Source of the DNA: Gordionus sp. m RMFG-2023
Lineage: Eukaryota; Nematomorpha; Gordioida; Chordodea; Parachordodidae
Length of the DNA stretch: 64,000 bases
Direction: 5' to 3'
NCBI RefSeq assembly: GCF_954871325.1
Contig: NC_088776.1
Location: 28,134,508 to 28,198,507 of the forward strand
Positions 34,921-48,800 of this stretch are shown here, piece after piece; position 1 is the first letter of the stretch; each line of letters begins with the position of its first letter. Position numbers and translations under genes: made by a program. The notes under the pieces were generated by a model. The model did not search any database. It saw only the letters and a program-made list of their open reading frames with translations, and had not been told where the DNA came from.

Positions 34921-36530
34921 ATTAAGTCTCTTATCTATTACCGCAAAATATTATTAATTATCAAAACTACAATGATCAAAGAGTTGGGTGTAAGCAATTT
35001 TAAAGAAATAATTTTATTTTTATCTTTATGAACCTTTTCCAAAATTTATATTATTAGTTGAATTAAAATTAGAAGAGGAATGGCCTATCCTATCCTATAT
35101 CTCAACCTTTAATCCTACTCATTATCTTTATTTCAGTTATTTATTAAACATTTTAATATATTTCATATTTCAGTCAATAAAAAAATTTCCTCCCGGGGAA
35201 CATTACTAGAGTTGAACTATTATTATATTATCGAAAATGAGTGTACATACAAAAACAAAACACAATTATGATATATGAACCAAGAGGAAAAAATATTTGC
35301 TTAAAATAATCAAAATCCTGATTATTTGATCAAAAAAAACATAAAATGAAAATTGGAGAAACTATGGAGGAAATCGAAGTTTCCTGGGAAATTTCCCCTA
35401 TGTTATATCCCTAGTTCCTATTACATGTCAAACCGTGCTGTTTGAAATCATTGTATATACTTTTTAATATTTCGTAGCGTCTCCTTTACAAAAATTTACC
35501 TCTTATTTCACAAATATTTATGATGTTAGCATTAAAACTACTTTTATTCGTGGAATTTGTGTTTAGCTTTTATAAATGCGGGCAGGAAAAAACGTGATCT
35601 TAACAAATTATCACATGACTCGAAAAAAGATAATTCAAAAGTATTAATAATATTTTCTATTAAACACAAAGCGCTACATCCTTTATAATTTATGTAATGC
35701 CAGATTTAATATAGAATTTAATGCCAGGTATTTCCATTTTTTTAAAATTTCAGCCCCTTCTTTCTCAATACGAGATTATTTATAGATATTGTATTATAAT
35801 TCAAATCAAATTAAATCGCTAAATATTGATTCCAATTCTGGAAGTCTATTGAAATCTTTCTGTTGCAAGTGAATTTTGAAACAACCTTCTGAAGAGTGGA
35901 ATTACCACTAGGGTTAGAAAATACCAGGAAATTTTCATTGCGGTAACTTCTCATAAGAATGTTGGGAATAAAAGGAACTTTATGAGAATTAACGATATTG
36001 CTTCAATTGTAATCAACTATTTTCATAGCTAATACCCAGTCAAGAATGACGGGGTTGGGGGGTAATTAGTTAGTTTGTATATGGTACTAAATATACTTTA
36101 TTAATATATTTCATAAAAATATTAAAATTTAAGAGAAAAAGAGGTAAATATGTGAATAACACCTCAATAGATATTCTTAATTTCTAAATCATCTATCATC
36201 GAATATAAGAAAAAAGTATGATGATCCGTCTTTCTTGATGGGCAAATTGAAAAATATATAACTAAGAGTACCAGGGCTCCCGTTAGTCAGCATTGCTGAG
36301 CCCATCAAAAATGAAGGTGGATGAGAATTTTCTCCTTACTCTTATGATAGTTGTTACCTGTTATTTGAAAATAATATCCACTTTTTATTCTTTATAACCA
36401 CCCCTTCCACCTTCAGCATTAAAACTAAGTTTAAAAGCTATGTTTTGAGACAAAATATATTTAAAGCTTTTACTTGATACCCATATCAATATTATTTGTT
36501 AAAATATTACTGACCAACTATGCCTAATAT
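34921..36530. other. AT-rich spacer, nothing certain
   Basis: Boxes GGAAATTTCCC near 34,437-34,460 and 35,385-35,400 are mirrored and might be tips of a small element, but the ends could not be defined. No gene recognised. Confidence 0.25.
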
Positions 36531-36539
36531 TTTATACTA

Positions 36540-36900
36540 AAAAAATTCCCAAGCAAGGTCTAAGGCCATAATAATTTTGAAAAAATTTTTCCAAACCCAA
36601 CCAAAGATCATAATAATTTTGGTAGTTGAGAACTGGAATAAAGTATTTAAAAAATCACAATGAATTTAAAAATACAATTAAAATCAGATTTTATGGGCCT
36701 TGATTTTTTGATCAGGCCGAGCTTAGGTCTGCAAAAAAAAATTAAAAAAATTCCCAAGCATCCAAGCTGATAATAATTTTGAAAAATTTCCACTAGCTCA
36801 GCCCAATATAATTTATAAAAATATTTTCCAAGCCCAGCCCGAGTCAATATAATTTTAAAAAATTTTTCTCAAACTTTCCCTTGACAAATACAGCAGATAG
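36540..36900. repeat. Repeat tip with iterated CCAAGC/AGCCC motifs
   Basis: A motif of the form TTCCCAAGCNNGGCC followed by ATAATAATTTTGAAAA recurs several times over 300 bases. It resembles the GC-rich subterminal repeats of other hAT-like elements here. The only open frame is motif-derived. Confidence 0.35.
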
Positions 36901-37279
36901 AAATCCTGAAATCCCTAGTTTCCAACCTCATAGGATTTTCCAACCTGAGCTTATCATTCTTTTCACCAATTATGATTATCACAAATATAAATTTATCTAA
37001 TTACTATAGAAATAAATGGAATATAAAATTAAAAAGACTATTACAATAGAAATTAATAGCAAAATTTTATGAAAATTGCATGGAACTTGGTTTTCTGATC
37101 AGACCTGGTTATGGATGTAAAAAAAATTTTTCATATAGATACTTCCAAGTCAACGTATAGCGGTTTTCTAAATACCAACCTAATTTGCTAAATATCTATA
37201 AAAATTTATTAACATATAATAAGACTCTTATTATTTAACATATATTATAAAGGAATCACGTGGTCGAGTCCGGCCTCCT

Positions 37280-37800
37280 ATTTATCAACCCCCCCCCCCC
37301 CCCCCCCCAAGGACAGAACCACCAAATTGGATTAAGAAAAAAAATATGATCTTTGCTTTTGCTGGGATTCGAACCAAAACTATCGGATTGGTGCTTTCTC
37401 ATGATATGCAAGACCTACTGCGACTTTGCGTAGAGAGGACTCGAATGATAGGGGTGGCCCTGGCAATAGAGCAAGGATCGCGGAAACCGATCGGAGAGAT
37501 AATCGATAATCTCCCAATCTCCACGGGTTTATTCGGTATCCCAAACACCTGACCTCTGGCTAACGAGCTGCGGAAGTTTATCCGAGAATTAAGTGAATGA
37601 AGTTTTCACCAGCCACCCCGATGCTTTCCATAAGATCGAGAGCCATGGCAAGTTCGATCTCGTCAAGAGCGGAGATGAAGAAGTTTCTTGGGCAGGTTCA
37701 GACTATTACGAGTTACCTCCCGTCCAGAAAATGAAATTTAACATCTTCCCCAACGAACATACCAAGACTACAACATCAAAATAGAGAAAAATGTGCGGGG
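37280..37800 (+). pseudogene. GC-richer island, possible retroelement fragment
   Basis: A run of about 19 C (ending near 37,308) precedes a stretch with markedly higher GC than the flanks. It contains open frames 37,346-37,552 and 37,593-37,784. In another frame AEMKKFLGQVQTITSYLP resembles the 'FLGxxxYYRxFIP' thumb of LTR-element RTs. The motif GCTGGGATTCGAACC at 37,358 is the complement of a tRNA T-arm and could be part of a primer site. The identity is uncertain. Confidence 0.3.
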
Positions 37801-38773
37801 CTCGAAGGGGCAAAATCGCTCCCAAATCGTCTGGGTGCTTCTGGTTGGTAAAACCCCAGCCATCCACATTCATCCTTATTTTTCTTAATAAATTTAATGA
37901 GCATGTGTATATACTGATACCCCTTGGAAAATTTTGGGGCACCTAATCTGGTGAATAAACGAAAATTAACCAATCGAAATCACACATACATTGTATATAA
38001 CAATTATGAGGGAATTAAAGTGTAATAAATGCCTATGTGAATTGAAAGAGTTTCAAAATTGTATTAACATAATTCCGTGTATTATCGCTGAAAACTTATG
38101 AATGTCATTATGATGGATTGTGAAGTCTTATGATAAAATATTTCCAGTTTAATCATGAAAACTTTAACAGGCCTCCACTCAGTTAGAATTCTTCTCAGTG
38201 GCTGACAAGTCGCAGGGCTGCAAAATATAACCTAACAATATAGCGTGCGGTAACTATTATTAAAAAGAATCAGGCGACTATTGTCTATTCCAATTTATGC
38301 ATTAAATTATAATTATTTTTATAAAGTTATGAAGTGCATTCAAAAAATTTAGGTCATTTTTTATGCATTGTATTTCAGTTTTTATATAATATAGATATAA
38401 TGAATTATATATGAAATTCTTCGATAATTAAAAAAAAATTCGCCTATTTTTGCCTTTTAGCTTGCTCTTTACTATTTTTTAGAATAATAGCGTATTAGAG
38501 AGCGGATGGGGGGGGGGGTAAGCAGATTATTAAAATATTTTAAAAAACTTCCATCATTAAGTAATAATTGATTTTATGGATTAGAGGAAACTATTATGTG
38601 CTCTTAGTGAAATAGTTGAAAAAAACTTTTTTTTGAAAAAACGCCTTCTCGTTATTTTCTTTCCATTATAATGTATGAATAAATAAATGTGCAATTATCA
38701 AAAGAATAATATTGGTTTAGTTAACATCATAAAAATCGTAGCACAAATAATCATATGTTGATGAAGAATTAAA

Positions 38774-39072
38774 ATGATTCTTGAGTTTAAAGGAGAGCTT
38801 TATGAATTTGAGAATCACATACCTCTACTCGCACCAAGACAAATCCATTGTTCAAATATTATTGTTAGATTAGTAGAAGTATTAACCTCTTTTTAGTGTT
38901 ATTTACACCTCGATTTAATAAACTTTAAGTTTGCCAAATGACGTTTTTTTTAAAAAGTAAAACTTATAAAGGAAGTGATACCTCAGAAAATAAATTATTT
39001 GAAAAGTTTAATAAACATAGAGATTTAACACCAAATACTGATGAAATCATTAAAAAATTAGCTCAATCATAA
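38774..39072 (+). other. Two short coding-like stretches, unassigned
   Basis: 38,774 onward reads MILEFKGELYEFENHIPLLA then PRQIHCSNIIVRLVEVL before a stop. 38,938-39,070 reads MTFFLKSKTYKGSDTSENKL then FEKFNKHRDLTPNTDEIIKK and LAQS with a stop. The amino-acid composition looks more protein-like than the background, and the two could be exons of one gene. No clean GT-AG pair joins them in frame, and I do not recognise the family. If real, the gene ends about 800 bp from, and convergent with, the SETD2 gene. Confidence 0.3.
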
Positions 39073-39189
39073 AAAAGAATTTATATTTTTTTTTATAAAA
39101 AAAAATACCTTTGCCTTGCCGATTTATACATTATGCAATATTTCTTTAGTTATTTATGTGTATTTATTAATCTAAATATTCATTTTTTA

Positions 39190-39310
39190 AATATAATTTG
39201 AAGAGACCTGCAAGCCCGCCCTATAAAAATTAAATATATTATATTTTAAAAAATTCGGGCCGGGCCGAGTGGAAATTTTTTTTAAAAAAATAGAGCCTTG
39301 TATATTAGAA
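39190..39310. repeat. Repeat tip with CGGGCCGGGCCG motifs
   Basis: GACCTGCAAGCCCGCCC and CGGGCCGGGCCGAG sit at the edge of an AT tract and echo the sequence at 1-110. It is probably one end of a hAT-like element; the other end was not located. Confidence 0.35.
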
Positions 39311-39870
39311 ATTGGGTCATTCTTTTAAATTTCTATATATTTTATGTGGTGAAAAAATTTATATTTTGGTGCAAATTATTTTCAACACGCTTAATTTTTT
39401 AGTGAATAATAGTTGAGTAATAGTCTATTTTTACCCGAAACCTATCCTCAACCTCGGGTTTATATACCGGTTATATAAATTATTTAATATTTTATAACAA
39501 CATTTTGATGCATAAATTTTTAATAATTTTACGAAAGTCATTCATTATCCTAATAAACTTTTGAAATTAGATGTTTAATAAAAACTTCAAAATAATTTTA
39601 GAGTTAAAATATTAAACAAAAAAAATAGAATTGTGACTCGGTTAGCGCGGTTAACAGGGTGGTAAGAACTCATTTTTATTTAATTTAAATAATTTAAATA
39701 ATTTATAGATAATATTTAATAAATTTAAAAATAGTTTAACCAACATTTTTTAATATGGTGTTAGTTGTGAGAAAAATTTCGTTATAAAAAACAAATTCGG
39801 TTTTGGGTGGTAGATTATAAAATATTATAAATTATTTTTTCGAGCTAATTTTTTTTAATGCATTTTGAAC

Positions 39871-42800
39871 TTAAAAAATTTCAGTAAAACAGTAATTTTT
39901 AGAAAATGAAATAACTTGTTTATTGTGTTCCTTATTAGATTTGACCTCAAGATTTTCAGAATTGTTGGAATTGGGGGAAGTAGAAGATGATGATGTTTCG
40001 GATATTTTATTATCGATTGGAAAATCCCATTGGACTTGTCTATCATTAATATTATAAAATTAAAAAATTTATTAATTATTTTAAATACAAACTTTGTAAT
40101 TTTATGATAATAATAAGGCTTGCCGGAGATGTTATCGAATGCTATTTTCCAATTTTCTGGTAATTTTCCTTTATTTGGTAGTATTTTTGAATCTAAGATC
40201 AGATTATTTGTACTAGTATCGCTTACCTTAATCATAATAAAATTATAATAAAATTTTTAATTTTGTTAATACTCACTTTGGAAATGAGATTAAGGCTATC
40301 AAACGAAGGTGTACCAATGGAATTCAAAAAATTTCTGTAATTAGAAGTGTCAGACAAATTTGTTTGGTTGAAAGAAGAGATGCCATTTTGGAGATTATTG
40401 TTTATGGAGGGGGGAGGGGTGGGGGATTGCCAATATAGAATAGAATTTATGAGTTGCTGTGATGAGGATGAATTATAATGTTGTGGCGCCTGTTGTAAAA
40501 CATTATTGATGTATAAAGAATTTTGAGAATTATGATTTTGATGTAATAAATGGGTGCTAATGGGAATTGATAAAGTAGTGCTTAAGTAATTGGCTTGTTG
40601 CATAAGGTGTTGTGAAGCATAAGGATTATGTAAAGTGCTGAGAGAATTAATATTGCTTATTATATTAGATAAAGGCATCGCAACATCAAGTCGAGGAAAG
40701 AGAGTGTTAATGCAATTAATATCGTTTTTTAATGGTGACTGATTGAAAGACAACGAGCGTTGGGTAGTTAAGAATGAAGAAGATTGAATTGGGCTGACCA
40801 AATGTGATGCATAATTTGGCAAAACGGTAAACGAATTATCTGTTAAATTCTTTTGGCAAGTTTTGTAACTTTTAGAGTTGTATAAAATAGGAAAAGAATA
40901 GCCAGTTGTCTTATCCATTTCTACAACAGTTCGGAGTTCGAGAGAAGAGTTTAGCGAAGTTTGCTCATTGTTATAATCTGGTTTAACATTAATTTTTCTA
41001 TTTTGATGTGCTTGTGATGAAAAGGAGGAGTGAGCTTTTCTTTTGTCTTTATGAGATTTTTGATCATAATAGTTTGTGACTGAATGATCCTTTTTTCTAG
41101 AATCATCATTAAATAGATTTTTTTCATCATAGCTAATATTATGTGAATATTCGGAGAACCTCTTATCCTTATCATAATCTTTTGAGTTATAAGAATTATG
41201 ATGAGATCGTGCTTTTGATCCATTGTTATAAGATGATCTAATTTAATAAAATAGTATTTATTATTTAAATACAGGGGAGGGCTGAAGACGCTTCGGCCTC
41301 GTGGAAAATTTTTTGTATATTTTATTACCAAGAACATGTCCAAAACGATGGGTTAAATTTATATTGCAGCCATGATAGATCATATATTTTATTTCGAACT
41401 GTTTATGTCAAATCAAACACCTTAAAGCCGACCCCTTTCAATTTAGACAAAAATTTGTACGCTTTGTATGTTCTAATAAATATCTGAAACGAAATATTAG
41501 CTCATTAGCAATTATATTACATAAGATGATAGGAATTATAAGTACAAAAATCGGCCTTTTTAACCTTTTACTAATGTTAAATAGTTTTAAGTTAAAAACT
41601 AAATTATTTGGAATATTGAATCTAGTATTAATAACTAAGTCATAAGGGGCCAGCAGATATTCTATGAGCTCTCAATGATACCTGCCTCCCTAACCAAATG
41701 ATTGCAATTATAATAATTATTCTTGTACTGTTGGTTGTAACAATGTCAAATTTTTTTTATTCAATATATTAGATATTGATAACTTTAATTCATAGATGGC
41801 TTTTAAAGCATCCGATATATCACAAGAATTGAGATGGTAAATATTTTAGTTCGTATAATTTTTAATATATATTTTTAAACCCTGTGATCATTTAAAATTA
41901 GGGATGTGCCGATCCACATATTTTTCACCGATCCGATCCGATATTGCTTCAAAACCATACCGATCCGATATTTTTACTGATTTTTAATCACCCCGTTTGA
42001 ACCAAGTGTAATTAAGAAATCAATATTTTTTATGCAAAAAATCGAATTATGAATAATTTAATTTTTTTATTTCTACAATTAAGATTATAATAAAAAAATA
42101 TTAATAATATAACCATTTTATGTTAGAATTATAAAATTGTAATATTTATATATAAAATTATAATATATTAGATTTATTTAATAAATATGAGAGCCTCTAG
42201 ATTTTCTGGGAATAAATTTCTACGATATGGACTATATATATCTCTTGCCGTACTGAAGGCAGACTCAGATGATCCCACAGATAACGCATTTTGCAAAAAT
42301 TATCTTTGTCTTTTGTAAAATATTTCCATAATTCAGATACCATATTTAAAATTCTTTTATTTAAAGTATAAAAAATTGGCGTTATTTAAAAATATTTAAA
42401 ATAAATAAAACTTTGGGTGTTCCTTTCTATTTTTATAAAAAAAAACTTTTAAAATACTATAAATCTATTTTAAAAAAGAAATAAAATTTAAAAAAATTAT
42501 TTAGAAAATATTATAATGAAAAATAAATATACATTAAAATAACTAAAAAAAGAAAAATAAAAACATCGGATCGGTTTTTACAGGTATCGGCCCGATCCGA
42601 TATTTTCGGAAAACGCTAAATATCGGTACAGATCCGATCCGATATTTAATATCGGCACAGTCCTATTTAAAATTAAAGATTCTTATAAAATATATTTCAC
42701 TTTGATATCGTATATATTATTTTAATTCTAAATCAAAACCGTTTTTTAAATAAAATTATTCACAATATAAAAAAAAAATTTAAATTTAAAAAAAAAATCC

Positions 42801-45800
42801 GGAGGTATGTGGGGGGGGGGTTCAACCCCCCCTTGTCTATGCCACTGAGCCGAGCTAATTATCTAAGAAATTATAAAAAATAAATAGAAAATAAAAATTT
42901 AAAGTTCATAATGAAATATTAATTTAAATTTTTACCTTTAATCAAATTATCACAGGTAATATAAATGCTAATGAGCTAAAAATTTTGTCTCAGATACTAT
43001 TATAACATATATAACGTGCTTGCAAATTTTTATCGAAATTGATAGGGATCGACAGAAAATTTCGATTTTCTTGCTCACATTTGACGTGGAATATTACACA
43101 CTTATTACACATATAAAAAATTTTCACTAATTTTGATTTGAATTTCTTTTTTAAAAATGATTAATATTTTTCAATAGGGTTGTTTCGATAACTTGGGGGT
43201 TAAATGGATTCAGACTGCCAAAAGTCTTAGCCACATATAAAATCATACATATTGAAAATATTGCTTCATACATAGAATTTAAATAAATATTAAAAAAAAA
43301 TATGGTAAAGTTTTTATGTTAATAAATCTCGTATTAACTTATAGCGACAATGCAAATAAACAAGAATCTCTTCAACAATTCTCTTTTAAAAGATATTAAT
43401 TAAAATGCCTTCAATTTCTCTTGTCCGATACTTGTCTTGTCAGCAGCCTATTTTAATAATTTCTTGTTAAAATATATTAATAGGCTGCATATTATAACGC
43501 CGAAGAATAGAATCATATTAGGCATTGATTATACTTGTCTTATTATTGAACCAGGAATGTTATCTTATGTTATTTCATTTTCATTATTAGACTCATCAGT
43601 CTTCATTAATACAAACCGACTATTTTGGAGACACAGGCAAATGAGACAAATAATGTAGTAATTTGATACTGGACCAATTATAAAATGAAATACTACAACC
43701 ATATATAGGTCAATCAAATCTTGTGGGCGTTTATCTTAGAGTTTGTTGCTGAACAAAGAAGTTTCAAGAAAAAAATAGAATTGACGCAGCGATTAGCCAA
43801 AGCACTATCAAAGTATCTAAATAATACTAATCGCAGAAAAAAATTGAAAGATTTATAATATTTCAACATCCCCTAGAGAATATGGATAAGAAAATAAATT
43901 TTTACACCAATCCAATTTTGACTGATTATTATAAAAATGAGGTGATATTTATAATTAAATAACAATCAGAAACGTTTATGCTTCCACATAAAATGTTTCG
44001 ATATTGAGTGGTATAGATCCTATAATATAATTATTGTTGCTGATAATACAGAATCTAATCTTTAATTATTTCTTAGATGTAGCAGCTTTTTGGTCTCTGT
44101 TGAAAGAATACTCCTCTTTTGGCATAGTTCAATCCAATTTTGGAAACAGACTTGGAATAGAAAATTAGGTTATAATTTTAAATTTTTTATTGATAAAATT
44201 TTATATTGTTATTGTTGAAATATATTTGAATATTATTTTTTAATGTTACAAATATATAGAGTTGCTAAGATACTTTTCAAATGTATCTAAATATATATAT
44301 ATATATGTATATCTTGATAGATACATTATTACAAATGTATTACAGATAATATTAAATATTTAGGATTTATTTTTAAATTCTAAAAATTTAGTGATAAAGA
44401 TTTTTATTTTATTAACAAAAACTAACAATAATATTTATATTCAAAATATAATCATATTTATATATAAATAAAATATCAAACTGAATAAAAAATGTTTAGT
44501 TGAATTCTTTGAGTTTTAAAAATAGATTTACATTTATGGCATTATGCACATTTTACATGATTATATTAAAAAAAAAAAATATCAAGAATATTTTTTTACC
44601 CTGCCCAAATAAATTGATATTGATTATGAACAGAGCTTTTTATATGCCTTGCTATAAAATTTCATTGCTAACGATTCTACCAATGGAAAAAATTTTTTCT
44701 ACCACAAATGAAATCTTTTATTATTTCCGAGCTTTAACATTATCAGTTCGTATTTGTTATCATGACCACTCTTGGTTCTCAAGCTCAAGTCCTAATCAAA
44801 AATTGGCAGACAAATTTGTCAAAATAGAGGATCCAAAAGATGGGTTTTATCTTCGTCAAAGACTTGCAATCTAGGATAACAATTCCATTGTCTTTTTATT
44901 ATTCCCGTCTTGATTTTGTTTCAAATGTAATATAATATCAATTAATTTATTATTTTTTATGCATGTTTTATTATACATATCAAATTTGTCAATGTTATTG
45001 CATTTTATAGTAAATAATTTTATGTAAAAAAAAATTGAAAATAAAAAGGACATTTATTTTGAATTTATTTGTATAATAATAATACAAAATGAAATATTCG
45101 ATATGATTAATGTAACGCAATTATAAATTTTTACCATTTTCCATAATATTAAAATTAGAAAATGAATGTCAAAAGAAATTTGTTAAAAAATATCAGCAAT
45201 TGAAGTATAAGGACATTTTAGCAGATAATTTTGCGAATGAATTAATTAAACCCAGAAGCGTAATAGCCATAAGGGCGAGTATACTCGTGGGGCTGCGAAA
45301 AATGTAAATATTATGGACCCAATTTTAAAAATTTAAATAAATTTATTGGTGATTTTCTAGGGTTAGGCAGATATAGCTTAGGGACTAAACTGATCATAGC
45401 CCCATAAAGCACAAATATTGACATAGATATTAGAATGTATGAGAGAAAATTTCAAGAAGCTGATGAAAGATTTAAAAAATCAAAATAAAGGAAGTAGAAA
45501 AAATTTCTTTAAAAATCCGTAGTAAGAATTTTAAAAAGGTGGTCTAAGTAGTGTATGAAGCGGTCTTTTTTCTAAGGATTGTACCATTAAATTAGATGGG
45601 ACCAGACCGTAGAACTGTCACTCCCGACCGGTTCCTCTAATATAAGCTAAGCAGATAAAAGTTAACGTCTCTGTATAAGAATTTCACCAAGGCGATCGTT
45701 GTCACACAATAACTGTTAAAAAATTTCTTTTTACTCTCCTCTATTTGTTGATGCTTATTAAATTAAAGTATAATATGACGAAACAATTAGCTAGCTAACA

Positions 45801-48800
45801 AAACAAACTTGCTCTCATACATCATAACAAACAGAACTATCGCCATACCTATTAAGAAAAACATATTAAATTTTTGATAAAATATTTTTTTAAAAAAAAC
45901 TTATGATTCCAAAACAAAATATATTTTAAATTTAAAAAATATAATTATCTAAATCAAATCTCCATTCACTTGTCCTATAGATAAAAAACAAGAGAATAAG
46001 ATGTCTAATATTATCATGAAAAATTCTACAGAAATCAATAGCTTACAAATTAAGAGTAGTAGAATACAGCAAGGGTAATTATATCATTATTAACAACTTT
46101 TTATTTTTAAAATAATTTAATGTTGTTAATTAATATTTTAAATATTGAACTACGTTCAGTCGGAATGGACAATCGGGCCGTAATGTCAGACAGGACCCAA
46201 ACGTGGAACCCGTTTGTTAGAAGCGGTTCAACCGGATGGTTGAAAATCACTAGGTCAAAGGCCATGAAAAGAAGGTAGTTGATGATGAAACTTTCTACTA
46301 TAACTTTGCACCCCGCCCATTGGAAATTGAGGGAATGGTTAAGCCACTATATATAAAGAAAATATAATAAAAAGACTCATGGGAGTGTCAACTTACGTTT
46401 GTTTAGAAAAAACATGACATTAAATTTAAAAATATAGAATCTTTTGCAGGCTAGATTAAGGATTCTTAAAATAAGTAGTTACTAAATGTGTATATATGGT
46501 ACTATAACTATATCCTTAGAATCTATAGAATTTCCACATTTTTTTGGAGATACTTATAAATGTATGCAGGTATAGAGGATAGAAATGATTTCGTAGGCAG
46601 AAGTTTAAGAAGATTACGAACGAAATGATCTAAAGAAAATTGCCATATGGGTGGAAAAGATTATTGTAGATTCACAATTTAAAACTTATTTTAAGGCTTT
46701 CGTTTATTGAAAACTTAAATTATCAACAATACCCATTTTTAAAAAATAATTGCACCATTATCGTGGTTATAAAAGAATATTGAAATACCACGTGGACCAT
46801 GTCTAATTTGGATTTTATTTAAATTAAGTATTCAAAGTGATTAAACGTTAAGACATTATCATAGAATATGAATTACCATCTCAGAGAAATGGCTGCACAA
46901 AAAGAATATATTCAGATGAATATAGAGATGAAGGACCCAATAATCATATTGATCGTTATAAAATTGAGATATTTTGACCTATATTGAACCAAGTTTTAAA
47001 AAAATTTCTAAAAAAAGAGGCCTGATTAGTTATATGCAACAAAATAAATTTCAGCATATTAATAATGAAGGTATAAAAAATCATTATCAAAATGGCCAAA
47101 GTCCCCAGTAGAAAATTATGACAAGAATTAATTTCGTTTTTTAGGATATATTCAAATAAAAATTTTATAAATATATACAATATTATGCGAAACATGTCTA
47201 ATATTAAATGTTATAAATGATTTTATTTTTATATGTGGAATATTAAAAATGAAAGATAAAAAATTGCATATATCGATCGGATTTGACCGGAAATGGCATA
47301 TATTGATTACTTTTCGTCATTTTTATGATAAATAAGAAGGCAAGAATATGAATTAGGTAATAAAATACAATATTATATATAATAATAAGCTACAAATAAT
47401 TGGTATATGACTAAATTTGGCAATAGTGGAGTTCTCTGGATCTCAATTTATAGACAAGCCATATTTTAGAAACATATTAATTTGTAGCGTTCATATTTTA
47501 AACAATATTAAATAAACTCTAATTTAGTGACTAACTTTTATTTTAAAATTTTATGATAGCTTTTGCTAAGAGACTCGCTAACTGACGGATTATTTTAAAA
47601 TGCCAGAATAGGATATAAATATTGGTGATGTAGTATAATATTTTTTTAATCAGGGGTTAGAACCGAATCCGAACCTGGAGAAGAAACCCCGGGTTTTTGA
47701 AAAAATTTTGAACTCGAACCGAACCTGAACCCCGTTTATAAAATTTTCAAAACCCCGAACCGAACCCGGGAATTTTATTTGAACGCTGGTTCAACCGGGT
47801 TCAGTGAATTGTTCAAATTAATATAAGATATTTGTATAATTGTAAATACAAATATTAATAATTTACTTGACATTTTATAATATTTTCAAATTTTCAATTA
47901 AGTGAAGTGTTAATAAATTTTAAAGAACTTAATTCATTTACTCCATTTTTAAATTTATTCTCAAAGATTCCTATTGGATTGTTAATTTTAAACAATTAAA
48001 TTTATTTACGCTATTTATTTTTAATTTCTAACTTATTCTCAAAGATTATTAATTAGAGGGAAATGAAAGTGAACAAGTCAAATTAAAAATTAATATATTG
48101 GATATTGTTAATTTAAAAAATTTTTTTAAATCTATACATGACTTGACTATGCTTTGTATTTTTAACTATATTTTGCCTATAAATAAAATAAAAAATTTAT
48201 TTTTTGTACCAAATTTATGTCTAGTATTTTAATTATGATTTAAATATAGAATATATTTTTTTATCAATTCAAAGATTCTTAAACCCGAGCTGAACCCGGA
48301 ACCAAACCCGGGTTCAAAAATATTTCCCTGAACCGAACCCCCTATTTCTTTAACCTTAAACCGAACCATCCCTGTTTTTAACTAATAAAAATTAAGTTTA
48401 AAAAGTGTTTATTTATGGTTAATATATCAATGTTAAAATAAATTAAAAACATGTTACACGCTGAACTGTGGGGTCTATGCAACCTCAAGCTAAACAGTTA
48501 TAACTCATGAACTAACAAAATAAAAATCAAGTTTGAACATACACTTAACCCAAAAATATAAGCTATTAAAAGATCCAGACAAAAATTTTGAAGGAATTTT
48601 AAGTAATAACGTTTTAAAATAACTGGAATCTACATAGCATCACTATGCTATGAAGGGTTGTAGATAAAATAATACTAGAAGCACAAATCTAAGACATAAA
48701 ATATTTCCAAAATCAGAATCAATGTAGTATTTCTCATCTTCAACCTGTTTTATACATTATTCGTAACTAGTAACAGTATAATTAAAAATATTTTTGTATT

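Noticed and set aside
34430-35413. Element bounded by GGAAATTTCCC boxes
   Set aside because: The mirrored boxes exist, but the outer ends and flanks do not match well enough to define an element.
37340-37440. Possible tRNA gene on the minus strand (GGTTCGAATCCCAGC)
   Set aside because: The T-loop-like motif is present, but the T stem does not pair and no acceptor, D arm or anticodon arm could be folded around it.
40951-41343. 130-codon minus ORF starting at 41,343
   Set aside because: It is the wrong frame of SETD2 exon 8; the frame continuous with the other exons begins at 41,237 and reads SSYNNGSKARSHH.
43640-44220. hAT dimerisation domain near SSFLVSVERIL
   Set aside because: The match is limited to a few residues and the surrounding sequence does not follow the family.
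46490-47195. ISXO2/Merlin-like transposase
   Set aside because: Only faint KYHxDH and SDEYR resemblances; no DDE context, no ends and many stops.
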